DNA of 64,000 nucleotides from Flintibacter sp. KGMB00164 (GCF_008727735.1 NZ_CP044227.1:1550001-1614000), one strand, 5' to 3'. Positions 1-8,750 are shown, numbered from the stretch's first letter. Notes: generated by a model not told the origin, from the sequence alone. Numbers and translations are program-made.

Positions 1-2
1 AG

Positions 3-581
3 GCCGCCGGGATGCGCACCTATATGCTGGTGTGCCTGGGCTCCACGGTGGTCATGCTCACCAGCCAGTATATGGCCCAGTACTTTAACACCGGGGACCC
101 AGCCCGGCTGGGCGCCCAGGTCATCAGCGGCATCGGTTTTCTGGGGGCGGGAAGCATCATGACCGGGGGAAAGCTGGAAGTGCGGGGGCTTACTACCGCG
201 GCGGGACTGTGGACGGCGGCCTGCATCGGCCTGGCTGTGGGCATTGGCTTTTACGCCGGCGGTATTTTAGGCACTGCGGCGGTCTATCTCACTGTCTCCT
301 GCCTCAAGCCGGTGGCCTACCGTTTTTCCCGGGACCACAACCGCTTTGGGCTGTACATTGAGGTCAAACGAATGGAGTATCTCCCCGTGGTCTATAAGCT
401 CATCGAGGAGTTCGACGGCTATCTCAGTGACAAAGAGGTGTCCGAGTGCCGGGAGGATGGCAGCTGCGGAGCGGTTCTGTCCATCAAGCTGCCCCGGGAA
501 AAGATGCCCGAGGAGATCATGGAAATGCTGTCACTGGAGCCTTTTGTGAAGGACGTCAAATTTATCAACTATAACATTTGA
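3..581 (+). CDS. MgtC/SapB family membrane protein (5' end outside window)
   Basis: The reading frame is open to the left edge and the residues before the first ATG (Ala-Ala-Gly) fit the family, so the true start lies upstream and 192 residues are visible. The visible part has the conserved MgtC stretch with GIGFLGAGSI around residues 40-50 and glycine-rich membrane segments, then a soluble C-terminal domain from about residue 110. MgtC-family proteins are inner-membrane proteins linked to magnesium limitation and, in pathogens, to control of F-type ATPase; which role applies here cannot be told. It ends 33 bases before deoB with a ribosome-binding site between, so it may be co-transcribed with it. 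Confidence 0.85.
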   Translation, partial: AAGMRTYMLVCLGSTVVMLTSQYMAQYFNTGDPARLGAQVISGIGFLGAGSIMTGGKLEVRGLTTAAGLWTAACIGLAVGIGFYAGGILGTAAVYLTVSCLKPVAYRFSRDHNRFGLYIEVKRMEYLPVVYKLIEEFDGYLSDKEVSECREDGSCGAVLSIKLPREKMPEEIMEMLSLEPFVKDVKFINYNI

Positions 582-614
582 GCCCCGGCGGGCTCAGCCA
601 GAAAGGGATCGGAT

Positions 615-1814
615 ATGAAAGAATTTAAGCGCGTCTTTGTGGTGGTGTTGGATTCCATGGGGGTGGGTGCCATGGCCGACTCCCCGGAGTACGGGGACGT
701 GGGCGTGGACACTTTGGGTCATATCTCCCAGAGCGTGGAGGCGTTTCACATTCCCAACCTGCAAAAGCTTGGGCTGGCCAATCTGCACCCGCTTCAGCAG
801 GTAGAGCCAGTCAGCCGACCCGCCGGGCGGTTCTGCCGCCTGCGGGAGGCCAGCCGGGGCAAGGATACCATGACCGGCCACTGGGAGATGATGGGGCTGT
901 ACGTGACCAAGCCCTTTGTCACCTTCACCGACCACGGATTCCCCCCAGAACTCATCCGGGAGCTGGAGCAGCGCATGGGAAGGAAGATCATCGGCAACAA
1001 GAGCGCCAGCGGCACCGAGATTCTGGAGGAGCTGGGGGAGGAGGAGATCCGGGAGGGACACCTCATTGTCTACACCTCCGCCGACTCGGTCCTTCAGATC
1101 TGCGGCAACGAGGAGACCATGGGCTTGGAAAACCTGTACCGGTACTGCGAGATCGCCCGGGAGCTGACCATGCGGGACGAGTGGAAGGTGGGGCGTGTCA
1201 TTGCCCGGCCTTACACCGGTATGAAGCGGGGCGAGTTCAAACGAACTGCCAACCGCCACGACTACGCATTAAAGCCCTTTGGGCGGACGGTGCTTAACGC
1301 TCTAAAGGACGGGGGCTATGACGTGATCTCGGTGGGCAAGATCTTTGACATCTTCGACGGGGAGGGGCTCACCGAGTCCAACAAGTCCAAGTCCTCCGTC
1401 CACGGTATGGAACAAACTATCGACATTGCCGGGCGGGATTTTGCCGGCCTATGCTTTGTCAACCTGGTGGACTTTGACGCTCTGTGGGGCCACCGGAGAA
1501 ACCCGGAGGGCTATGCCAGGGAGATCGAGCGCTTTGACGAGAAGCTGGGAGAGCTGCTGGAGCTGCTGGGGGAGGACGATCTGCTGATCCTTACTGCGGA
1601 CCACGGCAACGACCCCACCTATACCGGCACCGACCACACCCGGGAGATGGTTCCCCTGGTGGCCTGGTCGCCCCGGTACACCCGGGGCGGTCCTCTGGAA
1701 GATCAGGACACTTTCGCGGTCATCGGAGCCACCATTGCGGAGAACTTCCAGGTGCCTATGCCGGAGGGGTCCATTGGACATTCGATTCTGTCCCAGCTGC
1801 GGGACGGAGAATAA
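615..1814 (+). CDS. deoB: phosphopentomutase
   Basis: Cytoplasmic enzyme of the alkaline phosphatase superfamily that interconverts ribose-1-phosphate and ribose-5-phosphate (and the deoxy forms), feeding nucleoside sugars into central metabolism. The protein is 399 residues, the normal length. The N-terminal metal site [10 protein letters not shown] is at residues 9-18 and the C-terminal metal ligands are in [10 protein letters not shown] and TDHTRE around residues 325-345. The start is supported by AAAGGGATCGG a few bases upstream. It is followed after 16 bases by cytidine deaminase, forming a nucleoside-salvage operon. Confidence 0.96.
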   Translation: MKEFKRVFVVVLDSMGVGAMADSPEYGDVGVDTLGHISQSVEAFHIPNLQKLGLANLHPLQQVEPVSRPAGRFCRLREASRGKDTMTGHWEMMGLYVTKPFVTFTDHGFPPELIRELEQRMGRKIIGNKSASGTEILEELGEEEIREGHLIVYTSADSVLQICGNEETMGLENLYRYCEIARELTMRDEWKVGRVIARPYTGMKRGEFKRTANRHDYALKPFGRTVLNALKDGGYDVISVGKIFDIFDGEGLTESNKSKSSVHGMEQTIDIAGRDFAGLCFVNLVDFDALWGHRRNPEGYAREIERFDEKLGELLELLGEDDLLILTADHGNDPTYTGTDHTREMVPLVAWSPRYTRGGPLEDQDTFAVIGATIAENFQVPMPEGSIGHSILSQLRDGE

Positions 1815-1830
1815 AGGAGGAGACGAAGAT

Positions 1831-2235
1831 ATGGACGATAAAGAACTGATCCGGCTGGCCCACCAGGCCCGGGAGCGTGCCTACGCCCCTTACTCTAACT
1901 TTTTGGTGGGGGCGGCCCTGGAGACACAGGACGGAAAGGTGTACCTGGGCTGCAACATCGAAAACGCCTCCTACGGAGCCAGCAACTGCGCTGAGCGCAC
2001 CGCCTTCTTTAAGGCGGTGTCGGAAGGGGAGAGGCACTTTGCCAAAATTGCCATCGTAGGAGGCACGCGGGAAGCAAAGGTCTGTCCCACCTGCGCGCCC
2101 TGTGGGATCTGCCGCCAGGTGATCAGTGAATTTTGCGATGGCAAGACGTTTATCATCCTTCTGGAGGGAGAAGGCGGAGAGATCAAGCGATTTACTCTGG
2201 ATGAGTTGCTCCCATTTGCGTTTAAAAAAGTATAA
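1831..2235 (+). CDS. cdd: cytidine deaminase
   Basis: Zinc-dependent hydrolytic deamination of cytidine and deoxycytidine to uridine forms. At 134 residues it is the size of the small homotetrameric bacterial type. The zinc site is visible as CAERTAFFK (Cys ligand and catalytic Glu) near residue 53 and PCGICRQV near residue 88. The frame is open further upstream into deoB, but the ATG at 1831 follows AAAGGAGG at the correct distance and gives the canonical start, so it was chosen. It is co-directional with deoB and ends just before a strong terminator, so deoB-cdd form one salvage unit. Confidence 0.96.
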   Translation: MDDKELIRLAHQARERAYAPYSNFLVGAALETQDGKVYLGCNIENASYGASNCAERTAFFKAVSEGERHFAKIAIVGGTREAKVCPTCAPCGICRQVISEFCDGKTFIILLEGEGGEIKRFTLDELLPFAFKKV

Positions 2236-2243
2236 CGATGCGG

Positions 2244-2276
2244 TTCCCTGGACGGTATTTCGTCCAGGGAATTTTT
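2244..2276 (+). terminator. intrinsic terminator of deoB-cdd
   Basis: Perfect 11-bp stem (TTCCCTGGACG with CGTCCAGGGAA), 6-base loop and a following TTTTT run, 9 bases after the cdd stop codon. Confidence 0.93.
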
Positions 2277-2393
2277 GTATAAAGAAAACCACCCGCCAGG
2301 CGAGTGGACCCGAACTGCACTTCAAATTTTTCCTTTATTTACAACTCAGGAAATTGGGTACTGCAAACCCAAAAAGTATTTTGCTCCCGGAGA

Positions 2394-2447
2394 TTAAGAA
2401 AACTTAAGAGAATGTTTATGAGCCTTCCCTATTTGCTGTGATATAAT
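2394..2447 (+). promoter_or_regulatory. TTAAGA direct-repeat box and promoter, copy 1
   Basis: Two TTAAGA half-sites 10 bases apart (2394 and 2404), with a weaker third at about 2415, sit 38 bases (second half-site start to -10 start) before a TATAAT at 2442. No good -35 is present, which fits a promoter that needs an activator. The 30 bases upstream (ACTGCAAACC-AAAAAG) are shared with the copy near 4.05 kb. Helical-turn-spaced direct repeats are typical of OmpR/PhoB-family response regulators; that reading is inference. Confidence 0.6.
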
Positions 2448-2486
2448 CCCAAAATCAAGTCAAGATATGGTGGGGGAGGCCAGGAC

Positions 2487-3125
2487 ATGAAACGCATCAT
2501 CACAAATGGAATCACCAATCTGGAACCACTGGCCGGCAGCAGTAAATGGTATTGGGGCGCCGACTATGCCAGCGGAGATTTATACGAAGCCGAAGAGCTG
2601 TTCCGCAGCGGTCATCCAATCCGCAAGAACCGGCTTGTCCTGGTCCGCTGCCCGGAGGGCACAGTCTATGAGCCGGTATGCACCAAGCCGGGGCAGTACT
2701 TGGGCAGACCGGCGTACCACAATGGACAGGTTGTGTTGCTGCTGGTGGATTTTCCAAAGGAAGAGATTCGTATTTTGTCCTTCGATGAAGCAGAGGAAAT
2801 CACTAAGCCGCTGGCGGTGTTGCCTCTCTCTATCGTGTCGGACTGCTATAATCTCATGCTGGAGGCATCACCGCTTATGCTGACCCGGTCCACCCACGAC
2901 AATCAGTTCCAGATTATCTGGCCGGAACGCCGGGACTTTGCGATAGAGGACCATGAGTTTTTTGAGTTTCTGGAAGGAAACAGGCTGTATACTTCGGTCT
3001 GGTATGAGGACCCGGACTACCGGGAGGAGCTTCTGGTGCGGGATTATGATACCGGGGAACTGCTGGAGCGGATACCGGGAAGCCTCCGCCAGATGCCGAA
3101 CGGCCAGAAGTGGCTCCTGGTGTGA
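2487..3125 (+). CDS. hypothetical protein, first gene of an accessory operon
   Basis: A 212-residue soluble, acidic protein with no signal peptide or membrane segment and no motif that I recognise. It is rich in aromatic residues and has alternating short strands, as in many small beta-rich immunity or SMI1-like proteins, but no family is claimed. The start ATG follows GGGGGAGGCC. It is the first gene after the TTAAGA-box promoter and is followed after 10 bases by a second small gene, so the three genes to 3802 look like one operon. Confidence 0.7.
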   Translation: MKRIITNGITNLEPLAGSSKWYWGADYASGDLYEAEELFRSGHPIRKNRLVLVRCPEGTVYEPVCTKPGQYLGRPAYHNGQVVLLLVDFPKEEIRILSFDEAEEITKPLAVLPLSIVSDCYNLMLEASPLMLTRSTHDNQFQIIWPERRDFAIEDHEFFEFLEGNRLYTSVWYEDPDYREELLVRDYDTGELLERIPGSLRQMPNGQKWLLV

Positions 3126-3135
3126 GGAGGTGCCT

Positions 3136-3540
3136 ATGAAACCGAATATTGAGAAAACACGGGCCTATTACCACAATCTCGGCCCAGAGAACATCTGTGA
3201 TTGCGCCTACTGCCAAAACTACTGCGCCAGGGTGAAGACAGCCTATCCAGAGGTGGCGTTCTATTTGGCCTCCTTGGGAGTGGACATCGAAAAGCCCTTT
3301 GAGACCTCTCCGCTGGAGCCGGATGAGAACGGATACCTGGAATACTGCGTCTGTCAGTATGTCGTCTTTGGCAGATGTCCGAAGGACTTCACCCACCGGA
3401 TCGGGGATGTGACCTTTGGCCGCTCGGACTGCCATCCCAATACAAAAATTGATGAGGAGCATTTTGTGCTGGATCTCTACCCCATCCATCTGCCATTTGA
3501 AGAAACGGAGGTAGCCAACGATGAAGGACCTGAAATGTAA
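3136..3540 (+). CDS. conserved clostridial protein with CDCxYCxNYC motif
   Basis: A 134-residue soluble protein. The N-terminal motif CDCAYCQNYC (residues 17-26) could bind metal; further cysteines lie at about 76 and 84. From memory, proteins of this pattern, with a following EKPFET and PLEPDENGYLEY region, are common in Clostridia, but their function is unknown. The start ATG follows GAGGAGGTGCC. A truncated relative sits at 8567-8707. The last 20 bases overlap the next gene, which implies translational coupling. Base composition is lower in GC than in the core genes to the left, in line with an acquired region. Confidence 0.75.
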   Translation: MKPNIEKTRAYYHNLGPENICDCAYCQNYCARVKTAYPEVAFYLASLGVDIEKPFETSPLEPDENGYLEYCVCQYVVFGRCPKDFTHRIGDVTFGRSDCHPNTKIDEEHFVLDLYPIHLPFEETEVANDEGPEM

Positions 3541-3802
3541 CACTGTAATGGAGACAGCAGCCAAGAAGCATCCTCCTCGGAACGGTATGAATACGGTGCA
3601 CCGCAAGGAGTTTGAGTTCCAAGGGTGCGTGGAGGTGCCGATGGAGCTTTCGGAGGACCAGTTTCTGGATCGGTTCCTGATGTTCATCGAGGAGAACGGC
3701 TGGAGTTTCGGTGGCGGTGTACGAACCATCGTAGACGGCTACTATATCAACGGGGACGGCACACCGGGAGAGCCGGTTTGGCCGGAAGAAGAATTTGTAT
3801 AA
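3521..3802 (+). CDS. hypothetical small acidic protein
   Basis: A 93-residue protein beginning inside the end of the previous gene (20-base overlap) with AACGGAGGTAGC as ribosome-binding site. It contains a pattern of the kind ELSEDQFLDRFLxFIE followed by GWSFGGG and ends in an acidic tail; no metal or catalytic motif is evident. Its coupling to the CDCxYC-type gene suggests a shared role. Function unknown. Confidence 0.65.
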   Translation: MKDLKCNTVMETAAKKHPPRNGMNTVHRKEFEFQGCVEVPMELSEDQFLDRFLMFIEENGWSFGGGVRTIVDGYYINGDGTPGEPVWPEEEFV

Positions 3803-3934
3803 TCAAGCTTCTGAGGAACTGATAGAGGATAAAATGATACTCCCAAGGGGAATCACAGTATTTTGGAACGTGGCCCCTGAACCGCCTTTGTAAATGGTCC
3901 GCGAGATTAGATTTCATACTTGGCCCTGAGATAA

Positions 3935-3982
3935 AACATGGTCACTGGGAAATGCCGCTTTCCCGGTGACCATGTTCTTTTT
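3935..3982 (+). terminator. intrinsic terminator of the 2487-3802 operon
   Basis: 18-bp stem with one G-T pair (AACATGGTCACTGGGAAA with TTTCCCGGTGACCATGTT), 6-base loop, then CTTTTT. The stretch 3803-4256 holds only this hairpin and the second copy of the TTAAGA promoter module. Confidence 0.85.
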
Positions 3983-4086
3983 AAATAATACTGCTATGAG
4001 AAGATTACCACCAGGCGGAGCCGTTCCATCTGCGGTTCAAAAAATGGGGGACTGCAAACCACAAGAAGCATTGCATTTCCAGGAGG

Positions 4087-4139
4087 TTAAGAAAACTTAA
4101 GAGAATATTCATAGAGGATTTTGCTCTCCATGGTATTAT
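4087..4139 (+). promoter_or_regulatory. TTAAGA direct-repeat box and promoter, copy 2
   Basis: TTAAGA at 4087 and 4097 (10-base spacing) and a third half-site ATTCATAG at 4107. A -10 element TATTAT at 4134 lies 37 bases from the second half-site. The upstream block GGGGGACTGCAAACCACAAGAAG matches copy 1 and copy 4. It precedes the ABC transporter pair by about 115 bases. Confidence 0.6.
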
Positions 4140-4256
4140 CCCTTTGATTTGTATATGTAATATTTTTTAAAAATATACTGAAACCTCATGGGGCACTGAA
4201 ATAAAGTCAGCATCTTGTTGTCATTGATTTTTAAATACGGTAAAGGCGGCGATAAA

Positions 4257-5168
4257 ATGGAATATATTCTGCAAACAGATAATCTGTCAAAAGTCTACGG
4301 AACAAAAACTGTTCTTAATCATGTGAGTATCCATGTGCCCAAAAAGTCGATCTACGGTCTGGTGGGAAAGAACGGGGCCGGAAAGACTACGCTTATGCGG
4401 ATTATCTGCGGCTTAACCCAGCAAAGTGAAGGCAGCTATACCTTGCTGGGAAAGTCAAATGACGATGCCGCACGGAACAACATGGGCGTGTTGATCGAAA
4501 AGCCTGGTATCTATGAACACATGACCGCACTGGAAAATCTGCGCTATTTTTCCCTGCTGTTTGGCCTGCAATCTCAAGATCATCATAAAATACTGGAAAT
4601 GGTCGGTCTGCAAAACGCAGGGAAAAAGAAAGCACGCCAATTTTCTCTGGGAATGAAGCAGCGTTTGGGCATTGCCATTTCTTTGCTGGGAAATCCCGAT
4701 TTTCTCATTCTCGATGAGCCCATCAACGGCCTGGACCCGGAAGGGGTCTATGAGATGCGTAAAATGCTGGCGACCTTAAATCGCGAGCACGGCACCACCA
4801 TCATGATCGCCAGTCATATTTTAAGCGAGCTACATAAGCTGGCAACGGATTACGCGATTATCGACGGCGGATGTCTCATTGATGAGTTCAGTAAGGAAAC
4901 GATGGAGCGCGCATGCAGCAGCGGCGTTCAGGTTACGGTGGAACCGGAATCTCTGCAAAACGCCCAAACACTTATTGCCTCCCGTTATCCTGACGTCCGG
5001 TGTGAAGTGCTTTCCAATCAAAGCCTGCGCCTGCACGAGAAAATCAATCCAGCGGACCTGAACCAGTTCCTGGTGGAGCACAATGTTCGGGTATGTGGTT
5101 TGGGGTCAAACGAGGAAGACATTGAGAAATTCTTTGTAGAAAAACTTTCCGGAGGGCACGCGGTATGA
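4257..5168 (+). CDS. ABC transporter ATP-binding protein (bacitracin/lantibiotic-export type)
   Basis: Energy-coupling subunit, 303 residues. Walker A GKNGAGKTT is near residue 39, the ABC signature FSLGMKQRLG near 139, and Walker B FLILDEP near 161. A C-terminal extension of about 80 residues follows, as in BcrA/NatA/lantibiotic self-protection ATPases. An in-frame codon 42 bases upstream exists, but ATG 4257 follows AAAGGCGGCG and begins the usual N-terminus, so it was chosen. It overlaps the permease gene by 4 bases and is preceded by the TTAAGA-box promoter, which fits stress- or peptide-induced export. Confidence 0.9.
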   Translation: MEYILQTDNLSKVYGTKTVLNHVSIHVPKKSIYGLVGKNGAGKTTLMRIICGLTQQSEGSYTLLGKSNDDAARNNMGVLIEKPGIYEHMTALENLRYFSLLFGLQSQDHHKILEMVGLQNAGKKKARQFSLGMKQRLGIAISLLGNPDFLILDEPINGLDPEGVYEMRKMLATLNREHGTTIMIASHILSELHKLATDYAIIDGGCLIDEFSKETMERACSSGVQVTVEPESLQNAQTLIASRYPDVRCEVLSNQSLRLHEKINPADLNQFLVEHNVRVCGLGSNEEDIEKFFVEKLSGGHAV

Positions 5169-5905
5169 AAAATCTGATTCGCGGACATATTTACCAGCTG
5201 AAAAAAGACAATTTCTTTTTCGGTTGCCTTGCGCTCAGTTGTGTTTCCCTGTTTGTATCGATCCGGCTGTCTCTTTCTCTGGCATTTGCCGATGCCCCTG
5301 TTATGGGGATCGAGGAGCTGTTTAATACATTTTTGGGTGGCGATATCGCCCTTTATATCTTCATGCTGCTGACTGCAAATATAGTTGCGGAAGCCTATCG
5401 CTCCGGTGTGATGAAGAACATTGTAGGGCGGGGGATCGGGAAGAAACCTTACTATCTCTCCATCGTTCTTACGATATCTGCCGCATATGTATTGGTCATG
5501 CTGATGGGCGGCATCGTTGCCGGCGTTCTTGCAGGCAGCAAATTTGGCATGGGGACCATTTCTTATCCTGGTTACTATGCTCTTTCCGTTGTTGCGCGCA
5601 TTCTTTTTGTGATGGCGCATATCAGCTTTGCGCTTACCGCAACGATCTACACCAGAAATGCAATTACAGGCGTTATTATTGGCCTTGCGATTCCCAATAT
5701 CCCGAAAATTCTGGAGATGGTCCTGGGATTTTTGAGAATTCAAATTGACCTCGATTTTATCAAAATCTCTACGCATATGCCGTCTGTCTATGCGGCATCG
5801 AATGACCTGTCGTCCTTCCTGCCGTGCTTTGTTGTGTTGATCGGTTATCTCCTTTTATCCATCGTTGTTGGTTTCTGGCTTTTGAAGCATCAGGATATCA
5901 AGTGA
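5165..5905 (+). CDS. ABC transporter permease (ABC-2 type)
   Basis: A 246-residue membrane protein with about six hydrophobic segments (near residues 15-35, 55-75, 100-125, 140-165, 170-190 and 215-240). It starts within the last codon of the ATPase gene, so the two are translationally coupled and form one exporter. Proteins of this size paired with a BcrA-like ATPase usually give resistance to bacitracin, lantibiotics or other envelope-active peptides. The substrate cannot be read from sequence and no histidine kinase or response regulator gene is adjacent. Confidence 0.85.
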   Translation: MKNLIRGHIYQLKKDNFFFGCLALSCVSLFVSIRLSLSLAFADAPVMGIEELFNTFLGGDIALYIFMLLTANIVAEAYRSGVMKNIVGRGIGKKPYYLSIVLTISAAYVLVMLMGGIVAGVLAGSKFGMGTISYPGYYALSVVARILFVMAHISFALTATIYTRNAITGVIIGLAIPNIPKILEMVLGFLRIQIDLDFIKISTHMPSVYAASNDLSSFLPCFVVLIGYLLLSIVVGFWLLKHQDIK

Positions 5906-6051
5906 TACAACGGAATCATCGCAGATGATAAGAAAAAACCGGGAGGACAGGTTCTGAAAAGAGTGGCCCCCTAAGTGGTCAAAATCAAGCATTTCTGCAC
6001 TCAGGTTTGGAAGTAAATTTGGAACCTTGTTTTTGCAACAACAAGCAGGAG

Positions 6052-6087
6052 AACCGCCATTTTCGCATTGAAAATGGCGGTTTTTTC
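6052..6087. terminator. bidirectional terminator, copy 1 of a repeated hairpin
   Basis: 13-bp stem AACCGCCATTTTC with GAAAATGGCGGTT and flanking T/A runs. The same hairpin with near-identical flanks occurs at 11561-11596 and 36734-36767, the latter two beside tRNA-Pro sequence. Here it separates the ABC pair (+) from the SDR gene (-). Confidence 0.8.
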
Positions 6088-6177
6088 ACCGGAGCCTCAT
6101 CTAAGGATTTCATAATTCAGGCCAAGGAAGAGGGGATGTGCGGACTCTTTCTGCTGAAGCGAACCACCGGCCCATAT

Positions 6178-7005
6178 TCAAGGTTTCAGCGGCCCATAGA
6201 AATAAGAGGCAGTTGCACCGCCATCAATGAGAAAATCAGCGCCGGTGATGAAAGCGCCTTTGCCGCTCATCAGCAGTTCCGCCACATTAGCCACCTCATC
6301 CGCTGTGCCAGGACGTCCAGCAGGGCACTTGGCAAACATATTCTTGTAGAAGTCCCCGCGGGGGCCGTTAAACTCGTCGATAGCCAGAGGTGTGACGATG
6401 ATTCCCGGAGAGATGGAATTAATCCGGGCACCCTTTTCGCCCCATAGGACGGACTGGGCCATCACGCGCTTTTCATTGCAGCGCTTGGCCAGCTGGTAAG
6501 CATGCAGCGTATCCCGGATATTTGCCGGCTGAAGCAGAGGCAAGTTCAGAAGTTCCTCGGTGGGTGTGCAGGCCAGCTGCTCATCTTCCTCCGGGGTAAG
6601 CTGTTTCATCCGATGACCGGACTGACTGGAGATCGTCACACCCACGCCGCCGGGGGCAATCACCTTACCCACCTCCTCCAGCAGAACAGCAGTCCCATAC
6701 AGGTCCACCTTCAAAATCGCCTCGATAGGGGCCTGGCTGGGAGAGATGCCGGCGGCGTTTACTAACATGGTGATGTCACCATACTTCTGTGCCTGGGCAA
6801 TGATGCTCTGGATGGATGCCCGGCTGGAGAGATCCATTTCCACCGGCACTACATCAAATCCGGCGTCGTTCATGGTTTTGGCGATGGCCTGAGCGTTCTC
6901 CGTTTTTTTGTCTCCGATCACGATTTTTATTCCGTATCCCATCCGGCGGGCAATGGCCACGCCGATCTGGCCCGCACCGATCAAAAGCATAACGTTTTGT
7001 TTCAT
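6178..7005 (-). CDS. SDR family NAD(P)-dependent oxidoreductase
   Basis: Short-chain dehydrogenase/reductase of 275 residues. The nucleotide-binding loop is GAGQIG near residue 11 (a variant of the usual GxxxGxG), the NAAG motif is near 84, a catalytic Ser region SSQSG near 126, and the catalytic YxxxK (YQLAK) near 170. The C-terminal FLIDGGA is typical of classical SDRs. Substrate unknown. It has its own promoter with a LysR-type palindrome upstream, and a LysR regulator gene lies immediately upstream on the same strand, so it is the likely target. Confidence 0.9.
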   Translation of the reverse strand: MKQNVMLLIGAGQIGVAIARRMGYGIKIVIGDKKTENAQAIAKTMNDAGFDVVPVEMDLSSRASIQSIIAQAQKYGDITMLVNAAGISPSQAPIEAILKVDLYGTAVLLEEVGKVIAPGGVGVTISSQSGHRMKQLTPEEDEQLACTPTEELLNLPLLQPANIRDTLHAYQLAKRCNEKRVMAQSVLWGEKGARINSISPGIIVTPLAIDEFNGPRGDFYKNMFAKCPAGRPGTADEVANVAELLMSGKGAFITGADFLIDGGATASYFYGPLKP

Positions 7006-7043
7006 GATTGTGTTCGTCCCTTCCTTTTGGTTGGTCTGCCTCT

Positions 7044-7108
7044 ATTATAAAAATCCCCCTGGAGTCCATCAATTTGAGTTTCAACTGCTTTCGATAAGTT
7101 AAACTTAT
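7044..7108 (-). promoter_or_regulatory. SDR promoter with LysR-type operator
   Basis: On the minus strand, -35 TTGATG (7067-7072) and -10 TATAAT (7044-7049) are 17 bases apart. A 15-base perfect palindrome ATAAGTT-A-AACTTAT (7094-7108) lies just upstream and fits the T-N11-A LysR box at about position -60. Confidence 0.75.
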
Positions 7109-7110
7109 AT

Positions 7111-7141
7111 GAAAAAGCTGCCCTCGCAAAGCGAGGGCAGC
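7111..7141 (-). terminator. intrinsic terminator of the LysR gene
   Basis: 11-bp stem GCTGCCCTCGC with GCGAGGGCAGC and a 3-base loop. On the minus strand it is followed by TTTTTC, so it ends the LysR transcript before the SDR promoter. Confidence 0.9.
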
Positions 7142-7159
7142 CGGAAAGAAAACAGGTAA

Positions 7160-8041
7160 CTATTTAAATTTACTTTTCAAAACATCCGCAAATTCCTCCA
7201 CATAATATCCGGAGTTATCCTTCTTCCAGAACAGACAATAGTTGCGGACAATCGGTTCCTCTCCGCGACAAAGAGGAACACGGCGGATGGAAGTGCCGAA
7301 GGTCATAGCGGGGGTTCTGCCTTCCACAGGGAAAAACCCCTGTCCGCTGATGACCATCAGGCGTGCCTCCTCCAGATTCTCAGCAAAGAGGATCTCACTT
7401 GGAATCCCGATGATGGTTTGGTAAAACTCCTGCTCAGTGGTCTGTTGTTCTTTGGAGGCCACCAGAATACAGGGAAGGTTTTTCAATTCCTGTACGGTAA
7501 CAGAAGAAAGCTCCGTCATAGGATTTCGGGCTGCCAACTCAATATACATTTGGTTGGAGTCTAAAATCAAATTGACATATTCATCCGAAAAAGCACGGCG
7601 CTGATCATTGAGTACCAAATCCGCACCGCCGGTGCGCAGCAGATCAAATAATTCCTCATGGTTTCCGTACAGCAGCTGAAGATCCACACGAGGATATTTT
7701 TCTGAAAACTCCTCCAGTGCCTGATGAAGTTCCGGGCTGCTATGGCTGCGCAGGTATCCGATTTTTAGAATCGCTTCATCTCCACGGGCAATCTTAGCGG
7801 CCTCGCTGCACATCTGCTCATAATCTGAGACTAATACCAGGCTCTTTTTATAAAAGTGTTCCCCTGCAGGAGTCAACACAAATTTCCGATTATGTCGTTC
7901 CAGCAGGGAAAAGCCCAACTCCTGCTCCAATGCCTTGATCTGCTGAGAAATAGCAGACTGGGAAATGTGGCACTCTTCTGCAGCTTCTGAAAAGCTGTTA
8001 TTGCGCACAACGGCTTGAAAATATTGAATCTGTCGTAACAA
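7160..8041 (-). CDS. LysR family transcriptional regulator
   Basis: DNA-binding regulator of 293 residues. The N-terminal winged helix-turn-helix has the classic pattern SFSEAAEECHISQSAISQQI (residues 16-35) followed by LEQELG. A periplasmic-binding-protein-like effector domain follows from about residue 90. It is transcribed towards the SDR gene, with its own terminator between. The palindrome before the SDR gene is the expected binding site; effector unknown. Confidence 0.92.
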   Translation of the reverse strand: MLRQIQYFQAVVRNNSFSEAAEECHISQSAISQQIKALEQELGFSLLERHNRKFVLTPAGEHFYKKSLVLVSDYEQMCSEAAKIARGDEAILKIGYLRSHSSPELHQALEEFSEKYPRVDLQLLYGNHEELFDLLRTGGADLVLNDQRRAFSDEYVNLILDSNQMYIELAARNPMTELSSVTVQELKNLPCILVASKEQQTTEQEFYQTIIGIPSEILFAENLEEARLMVISGQGFFPVEGRTPAMTFGTSIRRVPLCRGEEPIVRNYCLFWKKDNSGYYVEEFADVLKSKFK

Positions 8042-8186
8042 GGACCCACCTCCCGCTGAAACATACCTTTATCAGTATAGCATATCTGCACTAGTTTTCA
8101 AAAGAGATGTGTAATCGTGGTGAAAATACCTGTGGTTTTATTTTAAAAGCTGTACCTTGGAAAACAAGAAGGCAGACACCCAAAAA

Positions 8187-8239
8187 TGAAAGAAATTTAA
8201 GGAAATATTTATAGGCTGTTTTTATCTCTGCGCTATCAT
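8187..8239 (+). promoter_or_regulatory. TTAAGA-type box and promoter, copy 3 (degenerate)
   Basis: Half-sites TGAAAG (8187) and TTAAGG (8197) plus ATTTATAGG (8207) at 10-base spacing. A -10 element TATCAT at 8234 lies 37 bases from the second half-site, the same geometry as copies 1 and 2. It precedes the 8307 gene cluster. Confidence 0.5.
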
Positions 8240-8306
8240 TTTAACATCAAAGAAACCCAAAAAACAGGGTGCCGGCATTGGCACTGCAGATCGGGAGGCG
8301 GCCTCA

Positions 8307-8567
8307 ATGTGGCTTGACGTTTTATTTCAGGAATGTATGGATGCAGCGCAGTCAGAACGTGTTTCCAGGCCTGTCCGAATCCTGTGCATCGTTCTTGTAT
8401 CACTGGTGTTTCTTATCGCGATTACCGGCTTGTTTCTTCTGGTTTTTGTGATAGAGGGCCAAAGCCTTTTCAAGCGAGGTATCTTCCTGATCATGGGAAT
8501 GATTGCGCTTGCCTCTTATCTGCACTTTCTAAGTGCCATCGTGAGAAAGGGCGGGAGGAAGCCGTAA
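8307..8567 (+). CDS. small membrane protein, two transmembrane segments
   Basis: An 86-residue protein with two hydrophobic segments (about residues 25-47 and 56-78) and a basic C-terminus (KGGRKP). The start follows GGGAGGCGGCC. It overlaps the next short frame by the TAATG junction, so both are translated together. No family recognised; in its setting it could be an immunity protein or a membrane anchor, but this is a guess. Confidence 0.6.
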   Translation: MWLDVLFQECMDAAQSERVSRPVRILCIVLVSLVFLIAITGLFLLVFVIEGQSLFKRGIFLIMGMIALASYLHFLSAIVRKGGRKP

Positions 8568-8707
8568 TGCGATCGGACATGAAAAAAGCCTATTACCATC
8601 AGCTTGGCCCAGAAAACATCTGCCGCTGCGCCGACTGCCGAAACTACTGTGCCAGGGGCAAGGCGGCCTATCCGAAGGTGGCCCGGTATCTTGCCTCCCT
8701 TGGGTAG
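8567..8707 (+). pseudogene. truncated copy of the CDCxYCxNYC gene
   Basis: A 46-residue frame whose sequence matches the first third of the protein at 3136-3540 (AYYHQLGPENIC, the CxDCRNYC motif, YPKVARYLASLG). It stops at TAG exactly where the full protein continues with VDIEKP. Downstream bases still show weak similarity to the lost part. It is probably a decayed gene, though the short peptide keeps four of the N-terminal cysteines and a coupled start and might still be made. Confidence 0.7.
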
Positions 8708-8750
8708 ACAGGGAGGCAGGATACCAGATAAGAACGGGTGGAAGACGCAT

